This document shows positions 51,067 through 59,660 of a stretch of DNA of 64,000 bases, one piece after another. The stretch is from Mesorhizobium onobrychidis (lineage in GTDB: Bacteria > Pseudomonadota > Alphaproteobacteria > Rhizobiales > Rhizobiaceae), in the NCBI RefSeq assembly GCF_024707545.1, contig NZ_CP062229.1, positions 3,639,501 to 3,703,500 on the forward strand, in the 5' to 3' direction. Position 1 is the first letter of the stretch, and every line of letters begins with the position of its first letter. The translations under genes and the position numbers were made by a program. Below the pieces are notes generated by a model. That model was not told the DNA's origin, did no database searches, and saw only the letters and a list, made by a program, of their open reading frames with translations.

Positions 51067-51841
51067 CGCGACCAGGCCTGCACCGATCGTAGAAATGCGG
51101 GGCATCGAAAAAGCCTTCGGTGCGGTGCAGGCGCTCCGCAACGTCGACCTCGTGCTCTATCCCGGCGAGATCCTGGGCCTCGTCGGCGACAACTCGGCCG
51201 GCAAGTCGACGCTGATGAAGATCCTGACCGGCGCCTACCAGCGCGACGCAGGCGGCGAGATCTTCGTCGCCGGGCAGCCGGTGCACTTCAAGAGCCCGCA
51301 CGAAAGCCGCGACGCCGGCATCGAGATGATCTACCAGGATTTCGCTCTTTGCGGGAATATGGATGTCGGTCAGAATATCTTTCTTGGCCGTTGGCCGCTC
51401 AGGGGCCTTTTCGTCAATCGGCGGAAAATGTACGCGGAAGCCGACAGTGTGCTGAAGCGGCTCAAGGTCGACGTGAACTCCGTCTATCAAAAGGTCGAGA
51501 GCCTTTCGGGCGGCCGCCAGCAATCGGTGGCGATTGCCCGCGCTATCTCCTTCCAGCCGCGCGTGGTGATACTCGACGAGCCGACCGCCAATCTCTCGGT
51601 GATGGCGACCGAGCGGCTGCTCGAAACCATGCTGGAACTGAAGAAGCAGGGCGTTGCCCAGATCATCATCTCCCACCGCCTCGTTGACATCTTCGCTGTG
51701 GGCGACCGCGTGATGGTGCTGAAGCGCGGCGAGAACGTCGGCGATCGCTACATCAAAAACACCGACGAGCATGAGGTCCTGGAGATCATCGTCTCCGGCA
51801 CGCGAGAGCACGCACTCACGGCCGATGGGGCAAGGTTTTGA
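51059..51841 (+). CDS. Single-domain sugar ABC importer ATPase
   Basis: This 260-aa cytoplasmic ATPase has Walker A GDNSAGKST, signature LSGGRRQQ-like ESLSGGRQQSVAIARA, Walker B VVILDEPTANLSV and the H-loop ISHR. It resembles the N-terminal half of RbsA/XylG but lacks the second domain, so two copies must dimerise. The pairing with a fused permease is the mirror image of the usual ribose-type arrangement. It overlaps the permease gene by 8 bases and ends the operon. Confidence 0.93.
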   Translation: MRDATRPAPIVEMRGIEKAFGAVQALRNVDLVLYPGEILGLVGDNSAGKSTLMKILTGAYQRDAGGEIFVAGQPVHFKSPHESRDAGIEMIYQDFALCGNMDVGQNIFLGRWPLRGLFVNRRKMYAEADSVLKRLKVDVNSVYQKVESLSGGRQQSVAIARAISFQPRVVILDEPTANLSVMATERLLETMLELKKQGVAQIIISHRLVDIFAVGDRVMVLKRGENVGDRYIKNTDEHEVLEIIVSGTREHALTADGARF

Positions 51842-51922
51842 CCGATCAGGATCGCTTTTCTCCAGGCGTGGCTGTCAACAGCCCTTTCATGAAACTTGCG
51901 GCGCCGAAAAGACCGAAACTTG

Positions 51923-51949
51923 GGTAGTGTGTCAGTTTGAATTTCGGCT
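51923..51949 (-). repeat. 27-bp repeat, possible IS-end remnant, copy 1
   Basis: The segment beginning GGTAGTGTGTCAG and ending TTTCGGCT recurs at 63593-63619 in opposite orientation with one mismatch. It lies 82 bp past the ATPase stop. The form (TGT followed by an AT-rich tract) resembles an insertion-sequence terminus, but no transposase remains. The rest of 51842-52328 holds nothing else I can identify. Confidence 0.5.
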
Positions 51950-52328
51950 GTGGGGTGGGAGATCGCCATTCGGCGGGGATTGGCCGAACGGCTTAGGAGC
52001 GCCAGAAGCCGTCATTCCCGTCGCTTCTCAAAAGCGGTCGTTCGCTCTATGGCTTGAGTCGACCCATTGCTGTCATTGGCATCCGGGCGATGATCGGCTC
52101 GATTGAGCCCGATGCGGACCTTCCAGGCGGATTGGCACGTCCAAGGCACGGATTTCCGCGCTTTACCTACCCGGCCGCGCCGTCACAAGCGGCAGAGTGG
52201 AGAGCCGTTCTTACGGCCTGGTGAAGGCCTGCGAGAGGAACCATCTTGGGTACGCTCCATTTACGACGAGGGTACATGGCTTGCTGGTAAGCTCCGTATG
52301 GCGTCAATAGTCTGAAGGGAGCGACCCG

Positions 52329-52661
52329 GTGCCAAAATTTGTGACGATCGGATATGGAGACCGCGAGGGGTACGACCGCACCCCAGTGGCCGTTCGAGAT
52401 GCAGCTCACGCACACGACGCGCAGCTGCAGAAAAACGGCGTCTTGATGGGGATCGCGGGCGCCCCCGTGCAAATCCGCAACCCCGACGCTGCTCAAGTTG
52501 AAACAGCAAATGGTCCGTTTATGACGTCGTCGTTGCCGGTGGCTGGCTTTGCCATAATCGAAGCCGCCGATTTGGCTGAGGCCATAGATATGGTGTCACG
52601 GACTCCCTGCGCAGTTGCACACGGTGTCGTCGAGGTCTGGCCGCTAGAGCAACCGTCGTAG
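52329..52661 (+). CDS. YciI-family protein
   Basis: This 110-aa cytoplasmic protein has the YCII fold: MPKFVTIGYGDREGYDRTPVAVRDAAHAHDAQLQKNGVLMG and GPFMTSSLPVAGFAIIEAADLAEAIDMVSRTP, with a conserved HDA region. The family fold resembles ferredoxin-like dimers and may include small dehydratase- or chlorohydrolase-like enzymes; the function is unknown. It starts with GTG behind GAAGGGAGCGACCCG. The 630 bp that follow (52662-53290) hold an AT-rich patch near 52960-52985, weak open frames and one stress-type promoter. Confidence 0.8.
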   Translation: MPKFVTIGYGDREGYDRTPVAVRDAAHAHDAQLQKNGVLMGIAGAPVQIRNPDAAQVETANGPFMTSSLPVAGFAIIEAADLAEAIDMVSRTPCAVAHGVVEVWPLEQPS

Positions 52662-53177
52662 AGGACGCACCGCAACGACAGCAAAGGCTCTAGCCGCCAT
52701 ACCGTCAACGACTGCTTCGTCCACACGCCGGTCCTTCGCAAGGCGTTTTGCGGGCGGCAGTTCCCCACCCTTCGGGTCGTTGGCGAACGCGAACGATCGA
52801 CACTTTGCAGAATTTTTCAAAGGCCAGCTCTTGGGCAAGTTCTGACCGATAGTGTTGAAAAAATCCTACGCACTCGGCAACAAGCGCCGAGTGCAGAAAT
52901 ACAGTTCTCAGAGCAGACTTCTCGGGAACCACGATTCATTATTTGCAGTTTTGCGGAAAAATATTCTAACATATTAGGTAGAATAGCTTGGTTGCGGCCT
53001 TTTTCAACACTATCGACCCGTTCCAGACCTTCGCCGTTGGTACCGAGAAGGGCCCTAATGGGTGTGTAAGCGGACGTAGAACTTCGTCGGCTGCAGCAGC
53101 GCTGGCAGCCGTCATTGACCCGCCGGCATCTGAAAATCTCACAACTGACTCGACTGTGGATGTGCATTCGTTCCAAT

Positions 53178-53202
53178 GGAACAAGAAAGCGTGCGGAACG
53201 TT
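53178..53202 (+). promoter_or_regulatory. EcfG-type general stress promoter
   Basis: GGAAC (53178-53182) and CGTT (53199-53202) are separated by 16 bases, matching the consensus used by the alphaproteobacterial general stress sigma factor EcfG. It points at the 28-codon gene at 53291, with an 88-base leader. Promoter activity is inferred from the match. Confidence 0.6.
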
Positions 53203-53290
53203 GTTTGAGGCTGGAGTGCGATGACCCGGCAACTCACCGTATAGTAAAAAAGAGCGGCGAGATGTCTAAGAGCACTCCCAGGAGACTCAC

Positions 53291-53377
53291 ATGGATACCA
53301 CCACGCTTCTCATTATACTTATCGTCCTTGTCCTGCTAGCCGGCGGCGGCTGGTTCGGCCGCGGTCGCTGGTACTGA
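53291..53377 (+). CDS. 28-residue hydrophobic protein
   Basis: AGGAGACTCAC precedes the ATG. The product is one transmembrane helix (TTLLIILIVLVLLAGGGWF) with a short basic, Gly/Trp/Tyr tail. It resembles the very small DUF3309-like membrane proteins found near stress genes in proteobacteria. An EcfG-like promoter lies 88 bases upstream, so it is probably induced in the general stress response. Its size is below the usual annotation cut-off. Confidence 0.7.
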   Translation: MDTTTLLIILIVLVLLAGGGWFGRGRWY

Positions 53378-53521
53378 GCAACGCCTCAATACCGAGATCA
53401 TTCGGCTGGATACCCACTCACGGGAAGGCATAGCTTCTTGTCCACTGGCGGAAGAATATTGAGCGGCTTATAAATGTCGCTTACTGGCTGCGGCCTGCCG
53501 CCAACCGGACAAAGCTGAGGC

Positions 53522-54577
53522 ATGCCTGAACCAATATTCAAATCCGAAAGCCAAAAAGTCGCCGAAGCTGACGTCGAAAGCTTTCGGCAGGATCTCGGCC
53601 CGTTTGTCGTCGCCGCTGAAACGACACGAATGGCGATGGTGTTCACGGACGCGAAGGAACCCGCCAATCCGATAATTTTTGTCAATGACGCTTTTCTCGA
53701 GTTAACCGGATACAGCCGGGAAGAGGTGCTCGCCCAGAGCTTCAACTTCCTGATGGCGCGGGGCACTGATTCCGATGCGCTGGCGCGCATCGAAACCGCA
53801 TTTGCCGGCAATACCACCGGCGGTTCGGAAATCTGCTACCGTCGCAAGGATGGCAGCGAGTTCTGGTCGGCACTCCTCATCAGTCCAGTTCGGGATGAAA
53901 GCGGTAACGTCGTGCAGCATTTCGCCTCCTTCGTCGATCTTACCGATCATAAGCAGGAACAAGCCCGGTCCAGGATGCTCATCGACGAGCTGAACCATCG
54001 CGTGAAAAACACCCTTGCCACGGTGCAGTCGATCGTCTGGCAGGCGTTGCGAAATACCTCTGATCCGGAAGCAATCAAGGAATCCATTGAGTCCCGCCTC
54101 TTCGCCCTCTCCCGCTCGCACGACCTGTTGACCCGCGAGAATTGGGAAGGTGCCGGGCTGCTCGATCTGATCAAGGCAGCCCTGGAGCCGTTCGGGGTTG
54201 CAAATGGGCGATCGGAGCACTTTGTCATTACGGGCAGCAATATCCGCGTCTCGCCGAAGGTTGCACTTGCTCTCGGCATCGCCTTCCACGAACTCGCGAC
54301 CAACGCCGTGAAGTACGGCGCGTTTTCCAACAAGGCCGGGTCGGTCCTGATCTCATGGACGATTGAGCCGTCGCCGGAGGGCAGTCGGCTAATCCTGCGC
54401 TGGCAGGAGAAGGACGGCCCGCCTGTGGTGCCACCGTCCCGGAAAGGCTTCGGCTCGCGAGTGATCGAGCGCGGTCTGGCTCATGAACTCGAGGGCGCGG
54501 TTGATCTCGACTACCCGGCAGGCGGCGTCGTCTGCACGATCAGCTTTCCTGTCCCGAAAAGTGGTCGTGATGAATAA
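53522..54577 (+). CDS. HWE-family histidine kinase with a LOV-like PAS domain lacking the LOV cysteine
   Basis: This 351-aa cytoplasmic kinase has an N-terminal PAS domain (about 30-140) built like LOV domains: NPIIFVNDAFLELTGYSREEV, then AQSFNFLMARGTD where LOV proteins have GRNCRFLQ, and YRRKDGSEFWSALLISPVRDESG. The photoactive Cys is replaced by Phe, so no flavin-cysteinyl adduct can form. The HWE kinase part has the H box LIDELNHRVKNTLATVQSI, the N box AFHELATNAVKYGAF and the WQE motif in LRWQEKDGPP. Its 3' end overlaps the response regulator gene by 8 bases, so they form a two-component pair, possibly feeding the general stress pathway. Confidence 0.92.
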   Translation: MPEPIFKSESQKVAEADVESFRQDLGPFVVAAETTRMAMVFTDAKEPANPIIFVNDAFLELTGYSREEVLAQSFNFLMARGTDSDALARIETAFAGNTTGGSEICYRRKDGSEFWSALLISPVRDESGNVVQHFASFVDLTDHKQEQARSRMLIDELNHRVKNTLATVQSIVWQALRNTSDPEAIKESIESRLFALSRSHDLLTRENWEGAGLLDLIKAALEPFGVANGRSEHFVITGSNIRVSPKVALALGIAFHELATNAVKYGAFSNKAGSVLISWTIEPSPEGSRLILRWQEKDGPPVVPPSRKGFGSRVIERGLAHELEGAVDLDYPAGGVVCTISFPVPKSGRDE

Positions 54578-54935
54578 ATTGCTTTCCGGTCGCCGCGTCC
54601 TCGTTGTCGAAGATGAAATGCTGGTCCTCATCATGATCGAAGACATGCTGGCCGACCTCGGATGCGAGTCGGTGACAGCAGCCGCGAATGTCAATCAGGC
54701 CCTCGCGGCGATTGACAGTCAAATCTTCGATATCGCCATGCTGGATATGAACCTGAATGGCAACAACAGCTATGCGGTGGCCGAAGTGCTCGGCGCCCGT
54801 GGCGTGCCGTTCGTCTTTTCCACGGGCTACAGCGGTCACGATGTGAGGGATGGCTACCGCGACCAACCCGTTCTGAAGAAGCCGTTCACGGATAAGGAAC
54901 TGGTCGAGATACTTACGCGCCTACTTTCTCGCTGA
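54570..54935 (+). CDS. Single-domain response regulator
   Basis: This 121-aa receiver-only protein begins RRVLVVEDEMLVLIMIEDML. The phosphoacceptor is D59 in AMLDMNLNG, and the conserved lysine is in VLKKPFTDKEL. There is no output domain, so it acts by protein contact or as a phosphate sink. It is co-translated with the upstream kinase, its likely partner. This resembles the small receivers paired with HWE kinases in rhizobia. Confidence 0.93.
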   Translation: MNKLLSGRRVLVVEDEMLVLIMIEDMLADLGCESVTAAANVNQALAAIDSQIFDIAMLDMNLNGNNSYAVAEVLGARGVPFVFSTGYSGHDVRDGYRDQPVLKKPFTDKELVEILTRLLSR

Positions 54936-55105
54936 TCGAATAGCCCCATCCTCCATTGATCAATATCGACCCAAGGACGCGTGATTGGCCGGACTCAGCC
55001 GTCCCCGCCCGCAGGCCATGGCTTGGAGGCGGGCCGCACATAGTTCGACACAGAGCAGTTTCCGATTTTCCACAGGAGCTGGAACTGGGCTCGGACCCAT
55101 ATCAC

Positions 55106-56194
55106 TCAAGCGGCATCCGGCGGCTCCGACTTGGAATGCCTGCGGTCCTTGACCTCGGCCGCGTGCCACTCGAGGAAGAGGCTGTAGCCGACCGCCAGGA
55201 GCGTTGGGCCTAGGAACACGCCGATGAAGCCGAAGGCGAGAATGCCGCCGAGGAAACCGAAGAGCCCGAGTACCACGGGCAGGCTGTTGGACTTAGTGAG
55301 GAGATAGGGCCTGAGGACATTGTCAATGCTGCTGACGAGGAGCAAGCCCCAAGCCGCGACGAAGATGCCCCACCAAACGGCTCCCTGGGCAAATAGCCAC
55401 AGCGCCACCGAGCCCCACACAAGCGGGGGACCCGCCGGTACGAACGACAGGACAAATGTAAGGAAGCCGAGCAATAGCGCCTGAGGCACACCGGCGATCC
55501 AGAAACCAATGCCGGCCAACAGCGCTTGGACGAGTGCCGTGCCGATCAAGCCGTAAACAACGCCCTGCACGGTCACGCCCACGACCGTGAGCAGGCGCCG
55601 AGCGCGGGGCCCGGCGATTCGTTCGGCGCTCCCGCGCACGTACGCTGCCATCTGCCGGCCGTGGCGGTAGAAGAAGTACGCGATGAATACACTTAGACCG
55701 AGTTCGAGAAGGCCGACGCCGAGCACAGCCCCGCTGGCGACGGCGATGTCGGTGGCGGGGCCGATCAGCTTCTTGAGCTCAATCATGAAGGCGGGCGCGT
55801 TGTGGGCCAACCTTTCCCAATAGGCAGCGAGGCTCTCGCCAACCACCGGGAGCCCTGCAACCCAATGCGGTGGCGCCGGCGGGCCTTGATCGAGGACGCG
55901 GGTCGCCGCTGTGATCAGGCTGCTTATACTGTCCGCCAGTGTCGCCACCATGATGGCGAACGGTGCGACCAGAACAAGGGCAACCGACAATGTCATCAGG
56001 GCGGCCGCCAGCCCTCTGTGGCCGCCCAGGGTCCGCTCGAACCACGTGTAGATGGGCCATGTGGAGTAGCATATGACCGCCGCCCACAACAGGGCCGACA
56101 GGAAGGGCCAGAGCACGATGGCGCAACCAATCGACAACAGCAGGAGGGCTCCGATCCCAAGGATCTGCTCAATTGGCTTGCCGAGGGGTATCAT
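55106..56194 (-). CDS. AI-2E/PerM-family membrane permease
   Basis: About 362 aa with roughly eight helices. The family pattern is evident: ILGIGALLLLSIGCAIVLWPFLSALLWAAVICYSTWPIY at the N-terminus, the soluble central segment and GVPQALLLGFLTFVLSFVPAGPPLVWG followed by GLFGFLGGILAFGFIGVFLGPTLLAVGYSLFLEW. Members export small molecules or sodium; autoinducer transport is proven for few. It starts at MIPLGKPIEQ (56194). No operon partner. Confidence 0.9.
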   Translation of the reverse strand: MIPLGKPIEQILGIGALLLLSIGCAIVLWPFLSALLWAAVICYSTWPIYTWFERTLGGHRGLAAALMTLSVALVLVAPFAIMVATLADSISSLITAATRVLDQGPPAPPHWVAGLPVVGESLAAYWERLAHNAPAFMIELKKLIGPATDIAVASGAVLGVGLLELGLSVFIAYFFYRHGRQMAAYVRGSAERIAGPRARRLLTVVGVTVQGVVYGLIGTALVQALLAGIGFWIAGVPQALLLGFLTFVLSFVPAGPPLVWGSVALWLFAQGAVWWGIFVAAWGLLLVSSIDNVLRPYLLTKSNSLPVVLGLFGFLGGILAFGFIGVFLGPTLLAVGYSLFLEWHAAEVKDRRHSKSEPPDAA

Positions 56195-56958
56195 GACCAA
56201 TCAGCCTCGAGGCGGCCTGGGTCTCTGCCCGCGCATGGTCATGGCGGTTCCAGTTCACTTGGCCCGTGGCTCACAACTAGGCAACAACGAAGCTGCCGAC
56301 AAGGTGTTCAAGGGTATGCCGCTTCGCACACAGTCGAGGGAAGACCACAGCGTTGCCGAGCGCCATTTCGCCGAGGCGGACCGCATTGTACGCGGCTACT
56401 GATCGTCGCGATGACATGGAGCCTGTTATCCGCGAGGAACTTACCGGGCATATAGGCGAGGACCTCGTGACTCGCCATCGACGTCAGTCGCCGGACGAGT
56501 TTGTTCTTGGCCTATGTACCCGGCGCGCTCAACGTTTCACTTGGCGACTTCGACATACGCATATCTGAGCTCGACGTGGTCGCACGGCGCTGTCGTGTAT
56601 TCAGCGCGAGACGACTTGAAGACGGGAGTGCAAGGCAGTCGGACTGGCTGTCGAGATAGCTGCCTAGCGAGGAAGGTCCGCTTCTGTCACGAGGATGCCG
56701 GTTAAAATGCGGCGGGATGTAACGTCTGGATATGGCGCGCCTTGCTCGTTCCGAGGGGCGAAATGAACAGCGGCTTCCACCCGACCCAGTCCTTTGACGA
56801 TCGTGCAGTCATGCCGAGAAGCTGAAGCGGGCGTCGCCTCGATAGCGCCAGTAGCGGTCTGCTTCCTGGCCGACAGCAGTTTGGGTAACGCGTCGTCGGC
56901 GAACCACGGAATTCCCACTTGGGGCCCATCCCCAGGCTTTATCCCCGACGCCTTAGGC
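56195..56958. other. Gene-poor stretch of about 760 bp
   Basis: I see no gene I can support here. One short rightward frame ending at 56402 reads LGNNEAADKVFKGMPLRTQSREDHSVAERHFAEADRIVRGY, which looks protein-like and could be a gene remnant or small gene starting near 56235. Other open frames have poor composition and no ribosome-binding sites. Confidence 0.4.
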
Positions 56959-57774
56959 CTATTGCGGATCGGGAACCACCTCATAGGTCCAAACTCGAAA
57001 CGCCTTCAGGACATGCGGGCCGAAGGAATTGATGAGCGGTATGTCGGCCGCATCACGGCCGCGGGCGACTACTATCCTGCCGATCCGCGGGGTGTTGTTG
57101 CGCGGATCGAACGTGTGCCATGCACCGTCCAGGAAGACCTCGATCCATGCGCTGAAATCCATCGGATCGACGACCGGAACGCCGATGTCGCCGAGATGGC
57201 CATTGACGTAGCGTGCGGGAATGTTGAGGCAGCGGCACAAGGTGAGTGCGAGATGCGCGAAGTCGCGACAGACGCCCACCCGCTCGTTGAATGCCTCAAA
57301 GGCGGTTCGTGTCGACCGGGCCTGCATGTAGTCGAAGCGGATGTGGCCATGGACGAAGTCGCAGATCGCCTGCGCCCGATCCCAACCGGGTGCGATACCG
57401 CCGAATTTATCCCACGCAATCTGGCTGAGCAGGTCGGTTTCGCAATAGCGGCTGCCCATGAGGTAGACGAGGCAATCGTCCGGCAATTCCGGCACCGCGA
57501 GTTCCCGCGCGCCAGGAACTGCCCTGTCCGGTTGCCCGTCATCTTCGATCGTGGCATCGCTCCAAATCGTCAGATCGCCCGCCGGCGCGACAAGCCGCCG
57601 GCATCGGTTGCCGAAGAGATCCCGATAGGTCGCTATGGGAACATCAGGAGTGGTGAACAGCGTTTCGGGAACGCGAATGTCGGCCGCGCGGTCCTCGTGG
57701 ACTGACAGCAGACATACCAATGCAGTCGGCTGTTGGCAGGTCAGCGTGATTTCATAACCATGGCGGATCAGCAT
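56959..57774 (-). CDS. Transglutaminase-like cysteine protease
   Basis: This 271-aa cytoplasmic protein has an N-terminal domain typical of bacterial transglutaminase-like proteins (LIRHGYEITLTCQQPTALVCLL) and the catalytic core: Cys in ERVGVCRDFAHLALTLCR, then a His/Asp region in MDFSAWIEVFLDGAWHTFDPRNN. These proteins hydrolyse or crosslink amide bonds of unknown targets and often pair with peptide-ligase-like genes; none is next to it. The DUF1488-type gene lies 24 bp upstream on the same strand. Confidence 0.9.
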   Translation of the reverse strand: MLIRHGYEITLTCQQPTALVCLLSVHEDRAADIRVPETLFTTPDVPIATYRDLFGNRCRRLVAPAGDLTIWSDATIEDDGQPDRAVPGARELAVPELPDDCLVYLMGSRYCETDLLSQIAWDKFGGIAPGWDRAQAICDFVHGHIRFDYMQARSTRTAFEAFNERVGVCRDFAHLALTLCRCLNIPARYVNGHLGDIGVPVVDPMDFSAWIEVFLDGAWHTFDPRNNTPRIGRIVVARGRDAADIPLINSFGPHVLKAFRVWTYEVVPDPQ

Positions 57775-57798
57775 GGAGGATACTCGCTCCTTATCCGA

Positions 57799-58074
57799 CT
57801 ACCCGAAATCGGCGGCCGTCAAAGTATAGGATTCGCGACGGCGGTGAGAATAGGCTTTTCGCGCTGCGTCGTAGATCGACGTGCGCATTGAATCGAATGC
57901 CGCGAGGCACTTCGCCTCCGACGGCGCTGTCCCGCGCAACTCCGCGCCCGATTTCTCTAGCGCACCGGTCTCTACCAGGAATCGCACTTGGGACATGCCG
58001 TCATGGCCGATGAAGCGGACAGCGTTATGCTCATCATCGAAGCTGCGGCTCGGGTTCGGAAAGGACAGTGTCAT
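57799..58074 (-). CDS. DUF1488-type small protein
   Basis: This 91-aa cytoplasmic protein reads MTLSFPNPSRSFDDEHNAVRFIGHDGMSQVRFLVETGAL and ends RKAYSHRRRESYTLTAADFG, the pattern of the DUF1488 family (function unknown, often in stress or plasmid-borne gene sets). It lies 24 bp before the transglutaminase gene start in the same direction and 62 bp after the small-gene operon, so it may belong to that unit. Confidence 0.8.
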   Translation of the reverse strand: MTLSFPNPSRSFDDEHNAVRFIGHDGMSQVRFLVETGALEKSGAELRGTAPSEAKCLAAFDSMRTSIYDAARKAYSHRRRESYTLTAADFG

Positions 58075-58136
58075 GATTGGCACGCCACCGTTGCACCCGA
58101 CGCATCTTGGGCAAGTGCCAGTAGGCTGATGCGCTG

Positions 58137-58400
58137 TTAACGGCGTTCGGCGGTGCGACGATTGAGAGACATCATGCTACTTGTGGCCTGTGACCTGTTT
58201 AGGCCAATCAAGTCATCATTGCCGACACGCGCCGCAACGCCCGTGAAGACATGATAGACCGTCCAGGACCTATCGGCTTCGACGCGGCGACCGTAAAGCT
58301 GCTCCGTGAGATCAGGGCCCGGTGCGCCGCCCTCATTTTCCCAGATAGCGATCGCCGCAGTATTCCGTCGCAGCCCGGTTTCGTTGTCTTGACGGTTCAT
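58137..58400 (-). CDS. Small protein of unknown function (operon member 5)
   Basis: The 87-aa product reads NTAAIAIWENEGGAPGPDLTEQLYGRRVEADRSWTVYHVFTGVAARVG. It is basic at its C-terminus and has no signal or membrane segment. Its ATG overlaps the preceding gene's stop by 4 bases (58397-58400). No family is recognised. Confidence 0.7.
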   Translation of the reverse strand: MNRQDNETGLRRNTAAIAIWENEGGAPGPDLTEQLYGRRVEADRSWTVYHVFTGVAARVGNDDLIGLNRSQATSSMMSLNRRTAERR

Positions 58401-58639
58401 GGTTGTCGCCTTTCTTCATTGGCCGCGTCCGCATCGATGACGCCCGAAAAGAGCGTTGCTCCGTTCGCGTCGGTGATCGTCATGGCGTCCGGTCGCTGCG
58501 GCATGTCGAGGGTTTGCGAAAGCTGCCTCGCAACCTCGATCGCGTCACCGGTATTCACCGCTTCCTTTGTTTCGCGGCCGACGATGGCATGAGCGTCGTC
58601 CGCGTTCCGGGTGCGGTAGAATTCGATCACGATCTTCAT
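58397..58639 (-). CDS. Small protein of unknown function (operon member 4)
   Basis: The 80-aa product begins MKIVIEFYRTRNADDAHAIVGRETKEA and contains DAMTITDANGATLFSGVIDAD. It looks like a compact alpha/beta protein. Both ends overlap neighbours: start at 58636-58639 and stop at 58397-58400, 4 bases each. Function unknown. Confidence 0.75.
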   Translation of the reverse strand: MKIVIEFYRTRNADDAHAIVGRETKEAVNTGDAIEVARQLSQTLDMPQRPDAMTITDANGATLFSGVIDADAANEERRQP

Positions 58640-58797
58640 TGCATGAGCGTCCTGCTGTCAGCTCCTGCCCTTGCCGCGTGGGCGTTGGCCTCGGCGAGCT
58701 TGATCTGCGCGCCGAATGGGCCTTCAGGTTTTGGCGGTGCTTTCACCTGCTTCGGCTTTCTGATCTCGCGACTGCTGCGTTTCTGTCCGTTGGCCAT
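58636..58797 (-). CDS. Small basic protein of unknown function (operon member 3)
   Basis: The 53-aa product (MANGQKRSSREIRKPKQVKAPPKPEGPF...) is Lys/Arg/Pro-rich, probably disordered at the start, with a short helix at the end (QIKLAEANAHAARAG). It overlaps the 3' end of the preceding gene by 74 bases in another frame. Composition suggests nucleic acid or acidic-protein binding, but this is inference. Confidence 0.65.
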   Translation of the reverse strand: MANGQKRSSREIRKPKQVKAPPKPEGPFGAQIKLAEANAHAARAGADSRTLMQ

Positions 58798-59089
58798 TGC
58801 CGAACGTCCTTTCCATGAGTGTTGTGCCCTCATCAGGCCGCTCCGGGCCTACTGGCTCCAGACAGTCTTGTGTCGTAACCCGCTCATGACGCTCGTCGTC
58901 ATGGCGAACACGGTATTGAAACAAATTATCCCTCGCAGGCAGCGTGCCGGTAATCCGATAGATCTCCCCAAACTTGGGCGACGTTCCGAACCCGCCCTTC
59001 AGCCGGACGGACTGCCCAATAGAAAAAAGATGCTTTGCAGCGTCGTGCGGGGTTGCGCGGCTGCGTTGCCCGCGGGATAGGACGGTCAT
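58724..59089 (-). CDS. Small protein of unknown function (operon member 2)
   Basis: The 121-aa product has a compact beta-rich core (HLFSIGQSVRLKGGFGTSPKFGEIYRITGTLPARDNLFQYRVRHDDERHERVTTQDCLEPV), like small SH3/Tudor-type folds seen in uncharacterised rhizobial proteins. The last 40 residues are hydrophilic and lie in the overlap with the next gene. Its start overlaps the preceding stop by 4 bases. Function unknown. Confidence 0.7.
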   Translation of the reverse strand: MTVLSRGQRSRATPHDAAKHLFSIGQSVRLKGGFGTSPKFGEIYRITGTLPARDNLFQYRVRHDDERHERVTTQDCLEPVGPERPDEGTTLMERTFGNGQRTETQQSRDQKAEAGESTAKT

Positions 59090-59349
59090 GACTGTTCAAG
59101 GTCCTTTGCGAGGGCGGCCTTGAGGTCCGCTGGGTTGATCGGCACCATCTGTTGCGTCGAAGCCTGGATGGCGATGGCCGGCAGGTGGATGAAAGCGCCG
59201 ACACGTCGCCAGGCAAGTCGGGAGGTGCCTTCTATGAGTTCCTCGTCGTGGTCGACGCGGTAGTCTCCCGCTGGTTGGGGAGCGTCAAAGCCCGGCAGCC
59301 GGAACGCCGATGAAAAGTGGACGACAGTTTGCGTGGTGCGGCTGGCCAT
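59086..59349 (-). CDS. Small protein of unknown function (operon member 1)
   Basis: The 87-aa product begins MASRTTQTVVHFSSAFRLPGFDAPQPAGDYRVDHDEELIEG and continues with RRVGAFIHLPAIAIQAS. It has beta-rich composition. GGAGACCTGCACC precedes the ATG at 59349. It heads the run of five overlapping genes. The 311 bp upstream (59350-59660) hold no gene I can support; its promoter should lie there. Confidence 0.75.
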   Translation of the reverse strand: MASRTTQTVVHFSSAFRLPGFDAPQPAGDYRVDHDEELIEGTSRLAWRRVGAFIHLPAIAIQASTQQMVPINPADLKAALAKDLEQS

Positions 59350-59660
59350 GGTGCAGGTCTCCGCAGGAGCCCGCGGAGGCGTCTCCTGCATCATTCCCGT
59401 TCGAGCGGACGACCCCCATGCTGCCAGTACATCCGTGGTAAGCGCCAGGTCCAATCCAGATCGAACAAAGCGATATGCGCGCCGGATCGGCGCTAATGCA
59501 TTCGCTGTCGAGATTCGGGGTGTATGGCGGGTCTGGTCTCTGACACCGCGAAAGCCAATCGGCCAAAATCAACGAGCTTTATATATGCTCCTTGATTGAG
59601 CTTCAAACAAGGCACGGGCGCGTATTATTCAAACTGCTAGCTTCGCTGCATCCTCCACGG

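Noticed and set aside
52988..53224. Rightward 78-codon frame in the gap before the 28-residue gene
   Set aside because: It has a poor start context, no recognised motif and contains the EcfG-like promoter, so it is more likely non-coding.
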